Assembly (NCBI RefSeq): GCF_050003625.1
Contig: NC_134398.1
Coordinates: forward strand, 59,109,641-59,173,640
Direction of reading: 5' to 3'
Length of the DNA stretch: 64,000 nt
Origin: Haematobia irritans
Lineage: Eukaryota; Arthropoda; Insecta; Diptera; Muscidae
Shown: in pieces, positions 22,905-35,694 of the stretch
How positions within the stretch are numbered: position 1 is the first letter of the stretch
Layout: every line of letters starts with the position of its first letter
The notes under the pieces: generated by a model
Told to the model about the DNA's origin: nothing
Seen by the model: the letters and a program-made list of their open reading frames with translations, nothing else
Databases searched by the model: none
Program-made: the position numbers and the translations under genes

Positions 22905-24255
22905 CTAGTCATGTACTGCTAATAACATGAAAATCCCACGGTTAAGCCCATCTCCTTAGTTTATATTGAATTTCCCTTTGGTAAGTGTTATATTGAACAG
23001 GAGGCTGAACTTTAAGCCTAATGAAGAAAAGGCGAGAAAAGCCACGGTAGCCTTGTACCTGTGACCAAAGGCGATAAGTGTGGATTAAAACCGAAAATTG
23101 TGCATTGGCTGTACACGTCACTGCTTAGACCTACAATGCTATATTGTGTTGTGGTCTGGTGGCCGGCACTTCAGCGGCAGACAAGTTTAGATAAAGTTCA
23201 GCGAATAGCATGCTTGTGCATCTCAGACGCATTCAGTAAGACAGGAACAGATTCTCTTAATGCCATGTTACATCCATTGCCTTTAGACATATTGGTCAAA
23301 TAGTCAGCTGCAACAACGTCTGCACGGTTTCACGATTTATCGCTGTGGTCGGAAAAACTTCATGGTCATAGTTCATTTCAGAAGCGCCAACCATAGTGGA
23401 CTATACTCTCGCGAAACCGCTTTTCGACAAAAAGTTTGAAACTCTAACCCCAACAGTGAGGTGTGGAACAAACGTTATGTAGGTTTTTATTTCACCTATG
23501 GCTCCGGAGTATATTGTAGAGACCTGGAATTTTAAATAGCGAAATTACTACCTAATCACTGTAGTGTGTTTCTGGCTGAAATATTAGCAATAAAAGTGGT
23601 GGCAAATTTGCTGAGAGGAATGTCCTAATTACTGTTGGCATTAATATACATTTAGGCAGTCAACCTTCAATAAAATCCTTGGCCTCTGTGTTCCTTAACT
23701 CGAAAACGGCCGTGTACTGTCGCAAGTCTCTAAACGAGATGGCTGAGCAGTAAAATATTCACCTAATATGAGTGCCTAGCCACAGGAACATGCCAGAGAA
23801 TTGCGAAACGCATGAGTTAGCAAAGCTAGGAACTACGAGTACCTTACATATTTCAGAGGAATATTTGGTATGCCTTTGGCTACCTGAAATCTCATACTGC
23901 GCGAGCAGGCTGTTATGACGGCGAATGTCTGATGGGAGAGTTTCAAGGGTTGCAACGACACCAAGCAAATGTGGCCCCATTTAAACTTAAACCGCACAAT
24001 AGATACGCTAGTGTTTTCAAGACGTCTGATATCACTTATCTGCTATAACGGGTCGCTGTCTGATAGGCGAGTTTGCGTGATTTGTCATCATGCGGAGGAA
24101 GAGAAATCAATTAAACATCTCTTGTGTGAGTGTCCTATAGTGGAACAATCTGGTTGGTGCCTATATGTAATAATTATTTTTAGTTATGTGGTATCACAAT
24201 GGACTGAATGGTCCATGGGAAACTGAAGTAAATCGGGCTGCCACTTTAACTTAAC
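22905..24255 (+). pseudogene. LOA/R1-like LINE, 3' half, dead
   Basis: Same family as 1-1020. The thumb region (CGLKPKIVHWLY, LLRPTMLYC, VWWPALQ) is open at 23061-23303. The RNase H part near 23690-23760 keeps SKTA..CRKSLNEMAEQ with a stop after. The C-terminal Cys-x2-Cys-x10-His-x2-Cys knuckle (CVICHHAEEEKSIKHLLCEC) is at 24090-24135. Stops, frameshifts and an internal loss around 23430-23560 show it is inactive. The tail cacaatggactgaatgg...aatcgggctgccactttaac ends at about 24250, matching the SINE tails. Confidence 0.88.
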
Positions 24256-25890
24256 CTCGTCATTTCTGGATCAATAACTTTTAAACATTTATGAATGTAA
24301 ATTAAAAATTTCAAACGGAGCTAATAACGTCATTTTCGAGGCAAATCTGCATTTTCTACTGGTTGCAATAGTTTTGAGACAATTAACAATTATGAAATAG
24401 GTCTCTAATAAGCAGTAATGCTCTTTTTGCAACAATTAATCTAAACCTGACTATGCGTACATCTTGATTGGTTAGGTATGGTAGCTAACAAGTCTACAGA
24501 TGGTAAACCTCACTGTGGCTCCCCGTTTTGATAGTCGTTGAAACAAGGATTTACTGTGCAACCAAAAATTTGTGCACCTTACATTCGTGCAATACTCTTT
24601 TCGCATTCAAAAATACATTTTATTTTTTTGGCCAGTCTATAAAAGAAAAGGCTCTTCTTATTGCCACACAGCAATTGAATTTTAATACTCGGTCCAATCT
24701 AATACTGTCATATAAGTAAAACAAATGCAAGCCTTACTTCTCATGTGTAAGTGTTTATAAGCAGTTATATTAGCCAAAATGTTGTTTTGCCAAGAACCAT
24801 AACAATAAACAATTCGGCTACAGTCTTCATTGTTGTCCTTTCAATGGTAGTTTGTGTGTGTGTGATCTTGTGTTCCTTGACTGGTTACTTACATTAATGG
24901 ATGATTCTATTTGCGGCGTTGTTCGTTTTTTTTTCTCTTTCAATTGTCCTTTGTTTCTTCTGTCGTTTCTGGTTTCTTTTGTTCGAGAGAAAGCATTACG
25001 AAGAAGCGTTAGAAAAAAAGGTAAAATTACATTAAGTTGTAATTTACGTTTATGCTCACTGCTCATTTCACTGAGCTCTCGGCAAACAACGGAAACGGAA
25101 GGGAAGCGATTCATTGGTATTCATAAACTGTTTTAGAAGTGCTAGTCGAGAGTCACCATAATTGTAGGATATGAAAGCATTACCAAGACAATTGGCCAGA
25201 AACTAATTATAGAGCTATGTAGAGTTGGTTTTGAGGCATTGCTTTTGGGGTTACAATGGCCAATGGGCTGGAAAATATGAATATTGCCCTGATGGATAAG
25301 CTCCTCCGTTTTATCATTCTTCTATTTTATGGGACAAGTGCCTAAGTGCATTATTAAATAAGCTAGATCCTTATTGTGTTTTTGAATTGCACTTTAGTTT
25401 GCTTAAGAGAGAATACAAATTTGATTTGTTCGTTCTTTAGTCCTTTCATCTAGCGTTTATTGGCTACTGGACAAATCAAATAGCGAATTATTGAGAATTT
25501 TGCAAGAAACTTGAGTGGACAATGGTTAGTAAAAGCGGAATCTATGAAAGATTTTCAAAGAGGGATTACAATAAGAAATAAAAAAGATCTGCCAGCACGG
25601 ATTTTACATGTCAGTGATCATGGAACGTCAAAGAAAAATTCTTCGGTATATAATACATCGGATTGTAAACAAAGAGTAAACTTATGAATTTTTTTATAAA
25701 TTGCAAAGGCTAAGTTTACTATTATTATGGTTTACACTTTAAAATTTTCTTTAATCTACACGCAAAGAAAAAACTGCTTGGGAAATGGATACCACAAAAG
25801 TTGATTTTGTAAAAGTTTTATTAATTTGTACTTTTAACATTTATCAACAAAAATGCACAATTGATTACAAAATTTGTATCTTTGTAATAA
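24256..25890. other. Largely unassigned stretch, no gene supported
   Basis: Overlapping open frames on both strands at 24827-25136 have biased text (Phe/Leu-rich one way, Arg/Lys-rich the other), as expected of pyrimidine-rich DNA. At 25761 a MITE-like start (tacacgcaaagaaaaaactg) appears. Nothing else is recognised. Confidence 0.4.
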
Positions 25891-25935
25891 AAAACAAGTA
25901 AGGAAAAAAATGAAGTCGGGCGGTAGACTCTTCTT
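25891..25935 (+). repeat. HINE3 hairpin-end fragment
   Basis: Only the terminal aacaagtaaggaaaaaaatg and a broken agtcgggcgg hairpin arm remain. It is a solo end, with no modules following. Confidence 0.6.
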
Positions 25936-26701
25936 TATTTCATGTAAATTCTTTCATGTAAATGTACCCATTTTTAAGTCGAATCACGTAATTATAAGGA
26001 CAAACAGTTTATTGATTTTTGAGCAAGGAAAACATTTTTAATATCATACCAGCAAAAAAAGCGTCTCTGAAAAGGAGTGAAAATGTGCTTATTGTATCCG
26101 GAAGTGGTGCAAAATGGGATGCCCACCATTTCAACAGTCGTTGCACTGAATTTACATTACTTCTTAATGTGTGTTTCGATTTCATTGTTTTGGTTGTGAA
26201 TTAAAAAATTTTGTAATACTTTGGGAAATAAACAATCTTTAAATTTTATATGATTTTTAATGCATACTAACGCTGGTCTGAAACGTTTAAATTCAAATGT
26301 TTTCAATCGCAATTTTTCTAGAATGGATTTAGCATTTTTTTTTCGACGAAATTTATTAAATGTTTACCATTTTATTAATTCGTACTCTACTTTTAAGCTA
26401 TTTGAAACAAAAAAAGTTAAAATTACCCATTAAAGATATGAAAAAACGATTTATAAAAAAAATAAATTAAAATAACTGTAGATAAAATAAAGGACATCCT
26501 TGGGAGGATATGTTTGGAAGTGTTTTTAAAGTTGTGCCTTTAGGAGAACTTCCAAAATTTTGCTGGGATATAAAATCGTCTTCAATGCTATGTTAAGCAA
26601 AAAAACGCATTCGTATTTTAAGGGCAAGAAATAGTAGGCCTAAAGAACATCCTTGGGAGGATATGTTTGGAAGTGTTTTTAAAGTTGTGCCTTTAGAAGA
26701 A
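25936..26701. repeat. Repeat family D (shared with 42657-43077 and 32519-32640)
   Basis: The segment with gtatccggaagtggtgcaaa recurs inverted at 43008-43030. The segment tacta-acgctggtctgaaacgttt recurs at 30485 and inverted at 42790. aaagttgtgcctttaggaga recurs at 26680 and 32595. It is a multicopy non-coding repeat whose ends I could not define. A gaacatccttgggaggatatgtttgg unit appears twice here (26490 and 26645). Confidence 0.55.
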
Positions 26702-27200
26702 CACTCGAAAAAAAGTGAACCCTATATTTCACTAAAGCCGATTTAACTCTCTTTTAGATCATGGAATTATTACTTTTTAAGAAAGATTCCATGACCTTAA
26801 TATGTTTTTGCGTACAATAGTTAAATTAACTAAAACAGAGGAAAAAATTATACAGAAATAAAGCATAAAGATTAACTAAATTTGTATCTCCCACAAAATA
26901 GTTCAGAATTTCTTAAAATTTGTAAATTTTACCAATAATGCGCCTATCTTGAACTTCGTATGTCACTAAAGATATTCTTGCAATTTTGAACTCCAATTTT
27001 TTCCTTCAAACAAAAAAATTTTCTTTCACACATGAAAAAAAAAATAATTAAGTCCAATAAATTTTCTTGAATTTGTCGAAAAATATTTACTTATTTTTGT
27101 TATATCGGCGTAATGTCAACGTTTGTAATACTAATCAAAATAATCAAAATTTTTTAAAATTAAACAAAATTTTTCTTCCTGGTGGGTTTACTGTTTTTCC
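26702..27200 (-). mobile_element. TA-MITE family H, copy 1
   Basis: Aligns end to end with the inverted sequence of 29264-29779. It starts acactcgaaaaaaagtgaac, continues tatttcactaaagccgattt and ends cctggtgggtttactgtttt. It is more diverged than the nested copy. Short poly-A and poly-T runs are the only notable interior. Confidence 0.75.
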
Positions 27201-27414
27201 GCGAACTTCAAAATTTTTTTGCTGGGATAGAAACACGTCTTCTATGCTAAGAAAAAAAACGCATTCGTGTTTTAAGGACAAGAAATTGTAGGCCTCACGA
27301 CAATATTTTTTTTAGGGTACACTCAAAAGTGAACCCTCTATTTCACTAAAGCCAATTTAAGTTTAATTCATGGAATTATTATGTTTGGAGAAAGTTTCCT
27401 TTACTCTAATATTT

Positions 27415-30071
27415 TTATACCAACCACCATAGGATGGGGGGTATATTAACTTTGTCATTCCGTTTGTAACACATCGAAATATTGCTCTAAGACCCCATAA
27501 AGTATATATATTCTGGGTCGTGGTGAAATTCTGAGTCGATCTGAGCAGGTCCGTCCGTCTGTTGAAATCACGCTAACTTCCGAACGAAACAAGCTATCGG
27601 CTTGAAACTTGGCACAAGTAGTTGTTATTGATGTAGGTCGGATGGTATTGCAAATGGGCCATATCGGTCCACTTTTACGTATAGCCCCCATATAAACGGA
27701 CCCCAAAATTTGGCCTCTAAGAGAAGAAAATTTCATCCGATCCGGCTGAAATTTGGTACATGGTGTTAGTATATGGTCTCTAACAACCATGCAAAAATTG
27801 GTCCACATCGGTCCATAATTATATATAGCCCCCATATAAACCGATCCCCCGATTTGGCTTGCGAGGCCCCTAAGAGAAGCAAATTTCATCCGATCCGGCT
27901 AAAATTTGGTACATGGTATCAGTATATGGTCTCTAACAACCATGCAAAAATTGGTCCACATCGGTCCATTATTATATATAGTCCCCATATAAACCGATCC
28001 CCCGATTTGGCTTGCGAGGCCTCTATGAGAAGCAAATTTTATCCGATCCGGCTGAAATTTGGTAAATGGTGTAAGTATATGGTCTCTAACAACCATGCAA
28101 AAATTGGTCCACATCGGTCCATAATTATATATAGCCCCCATATAAACCGATCCCCCGATTTGGCTTGCGAGGCCTCTAAGAGAAGCAAATTTCATCCGAT
28201 CCGGCTGAAATTTGGTACGTGATGTAAGTATATGGTCTCTAATAACCATGCAAAAATTGGTCCACATCGGTTCATAATTATATATAGCCCCCATATAAAC
28301 CGATCCCCCGATTTGGCTTGCGAGGCCTCTAAGAGAAGCAAATTTCATCCGATCCGGCTGAAATTTGGTACATGGTGTAAGTATATGGTCTCTAACAACC
28401 ATGCAAAAATTGGTCCACATCGGTCCATAATTATATATAGCCCCCATATAAACCGATCCCCCGATTTGGCTTGCGAGGCCTCTAAGAGAAGCAAATTTCA
28501 TCCGATCCGGCTGAAATTTGGTACGTGATGTTAGTATATGGTCTCTAACAACCATGCACAAATTGGTCCACATCGGTTCATAATTATATATAGCCCCCAT
28601 ATAAACCGATCACCAGATTTGACCTCCGGAACCTCTTGGAAGACCAAAATTCATCTGATTCAGTTGAAATTTGGTACGTGGTGTTTATATATGGCCTCAA
28701 ACTCCCATGCAAAATTGGTCGATATCGGTCCATAATTATATATAGGCCCCATACAAACCGATCCCCAGATTTGACCTCCAGAGCCCCTTGGAAGAGCAAA
28801 ATTCTTCCCATTCGGTTGGAATTTGGTACGTGATGTTAGTATATGGTATCCAACAACCATGCAGGAATTGGTTCCTATCAGTCCATAATTATATATAGCT
28901 CCCATATAAACCGATCCCCAGATTTGACCTCCGGTGCCTTTTGGAGAAGCAAAATTCATCCGATCTGCTTGAAATTTGGTACGTGGTGGTAGTATATGAT
29001 ATTTAACAACCATGCCAAAAGTGGTCCATATTAGTCCATAATCGTAGATAGCCCCATATAAACCGATCCCGAGATTTGGTTTTGGAACCTCTTGGAGGAG
29101 CAAATTTCATCCGAGTGAGTTGAAATTTGGTACATTGTGCTAGTATATGGTCGTTAACAACCATGCTTAACTAGATCCATATCGGTCTATAGTTATATAT
29201 GGCCCTCAGATAAATCGATCCCCAATCACACAAAAATTGGTCCATATCAAGTTCATAATTGTACACTGAAAAAACAGTGAACCCACCAGGGAAGATAACT
29301 TTCGATTAATTTTAGAAAATTTTGATTTTTTTAGAAAATTTTAACTAAACAGTATTACAAGCGCTGGCATCACTCCGATATGGTAAAAATAAGTAAATAG
29401 TTTTCGACAAATTCAAGAAGATTTATTAGGCATAACTAAGTTTTTGCACTTGTTAAAGAAAATTTTGTAGTTTTAAGAGAAATCTTGGAGTTCAAAATTG
29501 CAAGAATGTCTTTAGTGCCATACGAAGTTCATGATGGACACATTTTTGGTAAAATTTACAAATTTAAAGAAATAATGAACTATTTTGTGAGAAATACGAA
29601 ATTAGGAAACCTTTATGCTTTATGTTTGTATAATTTTTTCCTGTGTTTTAGTTCATTTAACTAACGTACGCAAAAAATTATTTGAGTAAAGTAAACTTTT
29701 TCCAAACATAATGATTCTATGAACTAATATAAAGTTAAATTGGCTTTAGTGAAATAGAGAGTTCACTTTTTTTTGAGTGTATATAGCCCCCATATAAGCG
29801 ACCCCCATATTTCAATTCTGGCTCTCTACGTACAAAAAGTCCATATCGATTCGTAATTATTTGTAGACTTAACTATACATAACTTTTTTGTCTAATATAT
29901 ACCATGTATGGACTAAATCACAATTTAGAAAACGATGTTAAGAAGTTTTAAGATACCACAACCCAAGTAATTCCATTGTGGATGATAGTCTTTCGTAGAA
30001 GTTTCTACGCAATCCATGGTGGTGGGTACATAAGATTCGGCCTGGCCGAACTTGCGGCCGTATATACTTGT
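27415..30071 (-). mobile_element. HINE1 copy E, long, carrying a nested MITE
   Basis: Starts tttttataccaaccaccata, then gtccgtccgtctgttg (short microsatellite). At least eight 153-bp modules follow, five of them nearly identical (27899-28600, 233 codons open on minus). After the MITE (29264-29779) it ends catggtggtgggtacataag, hairpin ttcggcctggccgaa, tatacttgttt. The opposite strand of the same modules is also open (149 codons at 27773-28222). Near-identity of adjacent modules implies recent array growth inside the element. Confidence 0.9.
29264..29779 (+). mobile_element. TA-MITE family H, copy 3, complete
   Basis: 516 bp, with ends cactgaaaaaacagtgaac and gttcacttttttttgagtg, and TA at 29262-29263 and 29780-29781. 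HINE1 is uninterrupted at 56690 (cataattgtatatagctccc), which gives the empty site. Non-coding. Confidence 0.93.
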
Positions 30072-30420
30072 TTTGCCTACGTTAGTTAAATGAACTTAAA
30101 AACGGAAAAGGTATACACAAATGCTTCATTTACTAAATTCGTACTTCTAACAAAATAGTTCATTATTTCTTTAAATTTGTAAATTTTACTACAAATTCTC
30201 CCATATAGAATCGCGTATGTCTTGCAATTTTGAACTCCAATTTTTAACTTCAAACTACAACATTTTCTTTAACAAGTGAAAAAAAAAAATAATTACGTCT
30301 AATAAAGTTTCTTGAATTTTTCGAAAAGTATTTATTTATTTTTTTTTATATAACCATGATGTCAACGTTTGTAATACTTTTTAGTTTTAACATTTTCTAA
30401 AATTAACCAAAATAAAATTA

Positions 30421-31232
30421 AAAAATTTTGTAACATATTGTAAAATAAATCATTTTTATAATTATTAATAATTTTTAATGTATCCTAACGCTTGTCTGAA
30501 ACGTTTGACCTCAAATATTTTCAAAAATTCACAATTTTTTCAGATTGGATTTAGCATTTTTTTCGACAAAATTTAAATAATTTGTACACGAACAGAAAAA
30601 ACATGTTTGGACATGGTTGCCGCATCCATTTAATGCTTATCTAGAGTATGTAATTGTCGCGAAAACCATGTATTTGGTCTTTGTAAAAATAATTTTCGAG
30701 CGGAGAAAATTATATTTTGGCAATAAGCATTTAAATGGTTCTCAAATGCGGCAAACATGTTCTATTATTTAAATGATAGAATTTGAGACCATTACATGGT
30801 CGGGAAAATCATGTACATGACCATTCATTTTTGTACTTTTTTGCAGAGAAAAAAGTATTTTTATAGGTTACATATAGACATGTCTAGAACCATTACCTAA
30901 CCATAAAGACCATGTACATTATTTTCGTGACCATTTGATTTGATTTTTTTGTTTGCAGCGAAAATAATTTTATAAAAACATTGAGCAGTTACACACGATT
31001 TTCATTTTACGCGTCAGTCGTGTGTTGATTGTTTCTTGGAATGGACGGAGAATACGGAATTATTGTGTTTTGTGTTAATTTATTTATTAAGAAGTGGCAC
31101 GTGGTTTTATGTGAACACAAAAAAGGAAAGTGTAATTGAAAAAAATTTACCTGATTTTTGTTATGCATTTTGCTTATGGTATAATTTACCATTTTATGAA
31201 TTCTTGCCGTGTTTTTAACCTATTTGAAACAA
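30421..31232 (+). repeat. Family D tail then 5' half of element C
   Basis: From about 30594 (cacgaacagaaaaaacatgt) the sequence follows the complete element C at 33267 for about 550 bp, including atggacggagaatacggaat (31040). It then diverges near 31160. 30421-30590 matches 26200-26340 of family D. Confidence 0.6.
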
Positions 31233-32518
31233 AACAAGTAAGGAAAGTCTAAAGTCGGGCGGGCCGACTATATTATACCCTGCACCACTTTGTAAATCCA
31301 CATTTTCGATACTACCCGTGTAAAAATTGAGAAATCTAATCATGTCTAATAATATCAAAGTATATATAATTATATCTGCTCAGATATGGTTGTAGATATA
31401 AATAGATCTACGGAGATATTAAATACGTCAAATGTGTTGGGTGCTATATAAAGGTTTTTGTCCCAAATACATACATTTAAATATGACTCCATCTGAACAA
31501 AATTTATAATCTATAGCCTTAAAATTGAAGACGGCTAATCCCTGGGATGGTACACTAGTTAGTAAAAAAATATGGGAAACATTTTAATCTGAACCAATTT
31601 TGAGGCAGCATCGCAAATGTGTATTTATGATTTATCGGTCGATAAATGTGTATTAGAGATAAAGGAAAATTTCAGTCACTTTTACAAGTTTTCGACTTAG
31701 CAGTAGCGATTTTATAAGGAAAATGTGGATATTTTGGCCATTTTTGGTCAAATCCAAAAAAAACATATATTTGGAAGCTATATAGAAATCTGAACCGATT
31801 TCAACCAAATTTGACATGCATACTTAGTATTCTAATTCTACTCCCTGTGCAAAATTTCACGTCAATCGGAGTACAACTTTGACCTCTGTGGTCATATGAC
31901 GGAAAATCGGGCGAATGATATATATGGGAGCTATATCGAAATCTGAACCGATTTCAATAAAATTAAGCACACTTGATTACACTACTAATTGTACTCCTAG
32001 TGCAAAATTTCAACCAAATTGGGCTACAACTCTGGCTTCTGTGGCTATATAAGTGCATATCGGGCGAAAGATATATATGGGAGCTATATCTAAATCTGAA
32101 CCGATTTCAATCAAATTTTGCACACTTGACTATACGACCAAGTGTTATGTTTGTGCAAAATTTTAGCAAATCAGCGTAAAACTCTGGTTTCTGGGTCCAT
32201 ATAAGTGCATACCGGGCGAAAGATATATATGGGAGCTATATATAAATTTGAACCGATTTCTTCCAAAATCAATAGGGTTCTATTCTGACCCAAAACAGGA
32301 ACTTATGCCAAATGTGATTGGACTTAAACTGCGACCTAGACTTTCATCACAAAAAATGTGTTCACAGACAGACGGACGGACATGGCTAGATCGACTCAGG
32401 GACCCACCCTGAGCATTATTGCCAAAGACACCATGTGTCTATTTCGTCTCCTTCTGGGTATTGCAAACATATGCACTAACTTATAATACCCTGTACCACA
32501 GTGTGTCGCAGGGTATAA
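31233..32518 (+). mobile_element. HINE3 copy B, full length
   Basis: Starts aaacaagtaaggaaagtcta with the hairpin agtcgggcgggccgact. Five modules follow, each with tatatgggagctatat. It ends cacagacagacggacggaca, the core, caccatgtgtctatttcgtc and the subterminal cagggtataaaaag. The interior frames are more broken than in HINE1, consistent with greater age. Confidence 0.85.
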
Positions 32519-32950
32519 AAAGTGTTATAAAAAATTGAATTAAGAGAACTTTCTGTGTAGATAAAATAAAGAACATCTTCTGGAAGTGCTTTTAAAGTTG
32601 TGCCTATGGAAGAACTTCCAAATTTTTTTTGATGGGTAGTGATTAGAAGGTATGTATTCAACGATTAATTGGTTGGATTGGATGGAATTTCATCCTCCAA
32701 GAGCTTTAAAAATTATATCTAGTGATCGGTTCATATCGGGCTATATATAACTATTGACCAATATGAATCAGTCTCTGCATGGTACTTAGGGAATAGATGC
32801 TGACATGCCAACACATGAAATAAATCGGACGAACACTGAGGCCTCAGATCCCTAAGAAATCTAATTTGGAGATAGCCATATATAGGACATTTACATGTGG
32901 CCTATTTGCAATATCATTCGTCCTATCCATCTTTTAATCAAATATCGAAT
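32519..32950 (+). repeat. Family D fragment and degraded HINE1 modules
   Basis: 32519-32640 repeats the aaagttgtgcctatggaaga zone of family D. 32660-32950 retains HINE1 wording (ggattggatggaatttcatc, tgatcggttcatatcgggct, gcctatttgcaatatcattc) but no intact module frame. Confidence 0.55.
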
Positions 32951-33266
32951 TATATTTTCCTTTTATGAAAACCAAAATCGCATGTTTTTTTTTTTCAGTG
33001 CATCATAAATGATAAATGCGTTTGTAAACCAAAAAACTGAAAAAAAAACAATTTTAGATACTTCTTTAATTTTTTATGTTAAAGTAACTGCGTCTTTGGA
33101 ATTAAATCAATACCAAAATCCTTAAGTGAGGTACCCATTTTGGATCGATGAAAACTTCTTTGCGAGTGTATGTAAATTAAATATTTAGCACTTTTCGCAC
33201 GTACATCAAAAAGGACATTCAAACCAAGTCCATTCCTTTGAAAAATCTAAATTTTTCGACTTAGTA

Positions 33267-34384
33267 CACGCACAGAAAAAACATGTTTGGACCTGGTTGC
33301 CGTATGTAATTGTGGCGAAACCCACGTATTTTGTCTTTGTAAAAATAATTTTCGAGCGGAGAAAAATATATATTGGCAATAAGCTTTAAATGGCTCTCAA
33401 ATGCCGGAAACATGTTCTATTATTTATATGATAGAATTTGATACCATTATATGGTCGGGAAAATCATGTACCTGACCATTCAATTTTTTTACTTTTTTGC
33501 AGTGAAAAAGGTATTTTTATAGGTTACGTATAGACATGTCTAGAACCATTACATGGCCATAAAGACCATGTACATTGTTGTCGTGACCATTTACTTTTTT
33601 AATTTTTTTGCAGCGAAAAGAATTTTATAAAAACATTGAGCAGGTATACACGTTTTTCATTTTGCGCCTCAGTCGTGTGTTGATTGTTTCTTGTAATGGA
33701 CGGAGAATACGGAATTACTATGTTTTGTGTTAATTTATTTATTCAGAAGTGGCACGTGGTTTTATGTGAACACAAAAGGGGAAGTGTAATTGAAAAAATG
33801 TACCTGTTTTTGTTCTACATTTTGATATATGGTACAATTAATTTTTATTTGCAGTTACATGATGTCTGCGTTGGTACATTTGATGGGCACGACGTAAATA
33901 TGGAATGATTACTTATTGTTGAAATTGAACCAAAATAGAGTGTGTAAAAATATGTGATGTTTGCTTGCACGACATTATAAATACAAATAAACAATGAATT
34001 AAATTATAAATAAATAAAAACAAATACATAAAGTTATACATAAAGTTATTTTTGTGTTTTCTTTTCTCAAGTGGCGTCCTTTTTTCGACGACGAAAAAAG
34101 TTTTTTCATAAATATCAAAACATTTTAGGTTGTGACCATGTTCTTGTAGCTGGAAGAAAAACATTTTTGACAAATACCATAACGTTTTAGATCGTGACCA
34201 TTGTATTTTGATTCAAACAAAATTCTTTTTATCAATATAATAAAATTTTAGATTAGGACAATTTTATTTTTCTTAGAACCATGTTCACTGAGCCAACATG
34301 GTTGCAGGTGAAAATGTTACATGGTCGCCGCAAAAATAGCTCCTATCATATTATTTTGTGACAATCATGTTTCTTCTCTGCGTG
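33267..34384 (+). mobile_element. Element C, 1.1-kb TA-flanked non-autonomous element
   Basis: Ends cacgcacagaaaaaacatgt and acatg..tttcttctctgcgtg are inverted and flanked by TA (33265-33266 and 34385-34386). It contains repeated catgtac / accatg phrases, and 31040-like text at 33695. A 74-codon frame (33684-33908) shared in part with the copy at 31040 has no recognised domain and different codon-level damage, so I treat it as non-coding. A second partial copy is at 30594. Confidence 0.75.
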
Positions 34385-35300
34385 TATGTAGAGGGATATG
34401 AAATCAATGGCTGCAATTCAAGGATAATGCACAATGCAGACTATGGACGATATATAGGCACTTACACTTACGCAAAAATATAAAGAAAACAAAAAAAAAA
34501 AAAAACGAAATGGCAAAACATTTTTTCTGATGTTCATTGAAATTTTTTCGCACTCTTTTGGACCATTTTCAACTCAAATGTTATCCTTGTGTGCCTGTTG
34601 TGTAAACGCTAGCTGGCATCGTACTTTTGAAGTCAAAACAATTGCTTTTGTTGATGTTGTTTTCTGAGAGTAATTTCAAAAGCTTCATTGCATCATATAC
34701 AACATTCTGTTGCAACTTTGAATGACGTACATACATAATACTTGTAAACTTTTTAACGTAACATTATGATTAAACCCTGGCAAATGGAAAGAAGGGATAG
34801 GTAGCACCTGAGCTATATGGAAGCATGAAACCCTGAACATGCTTGAGAAAAAAGGTGGCTAAAGTAGTTGCACAACACAACAAAACAAAACATGGATAAA
34901 TAGCAACACTAACTTGATACTTCATACATACCAGCAAGATAAGTCATTGCCTTGGTCTTACAACGTCATTTTTATGTGAATTCTTAAAGAATTGTGTTTA
35001 AAGTACACTTTTACAACAAGATGTCGTTATGTTGTTACATAAATACTGTATTAATTTTCCTTGTGATATTATAGGAATTTCTCATATTTTGTTGAAAAAA
35101 AAGCTAATTTGGGTAATTTATGTTATGTTTTTCTGGACCATTTAATAAATCAAGCTTGACGGATACAAGGGAGTACAATATTCATGAATTATTCAATTGA
35201 CTATTATATGAATTTTCAATCTCTTCAGTGGCACCAATCAAAGATACCAATTAATAGAAGAAATACTTCGATTAAAAACCACCAAACTGTGATTCAGTCA
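34385..35300. other. Apparently single-copy, no gene recognised
   Basis: No repeat ends, no domain and no credible exon structure seen. Confidence 0.4.
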
Positions 35301-35694
35301 CCCTCAAAAAAATTGTTTCTCTAACATATGTTCCAAACATATTTTGCAGGAAGCGCATATATTATTGGATATTGCCGAAACATTATTATGTTTGTTTTAT
35401 GTGAACATATTATATGTTTGGAAGCATTTTGAGCCCAAAAATATTATATGCTTGGAATAATTTTCTCCCAATGAAGATTGTGCTCAAAAAAAATTATTTC
35501 TGCCTAATTGCATATTCCCTCACATCTTTCTCACTTCCACGATATTGTTTTAGTTCTAAGGACCTTTTCTGTAATACAAAAAATGCTGAAGAAATTATTC
35601 AATTTTATAAATTTGTTAAATTCAACTTTCGTGTGACCGGAGAATCGAACAGAGGACCATGCTGTTTGTAAGGCAACACACAATTCACTGCACG
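35301..35694 (+). repeat. TTE copy 3, left part
   Basis: Starts cctcaaaaaaattgtttctc, like 50703. It carries the AT-rich lead and most of the leftward tRNA-like module (35630-35690, box B as ggagaatcgaac). It is cut inside that module by another caaacatat-type insertion at about 35695. Confidence 0.6.

Larger units (their letters stand above)
27320..30420 (-). mobile_element. TA-MITE family H, copy 2, split by HINE1-E
   Basis: The left part 27320-27414 (cactcaaaagtgaaccctct...) and the right part 30072-30420 (gcctacgttagttaaatgaa...) are continuous in the reference copy at 29264-29779 read in reverse. HINE1-E lies in a T-run between them. The right terminus has decayed after about 30410. Confidence 0.8.

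Noticed and set aside
24827..25136. Overlapping open frames on both strands as a possible host gene
   Set aside because: Text is compositionally biased (pyrimidine-rich strand), has no domain, and has no supporting neighbours or splice signals I can defend.
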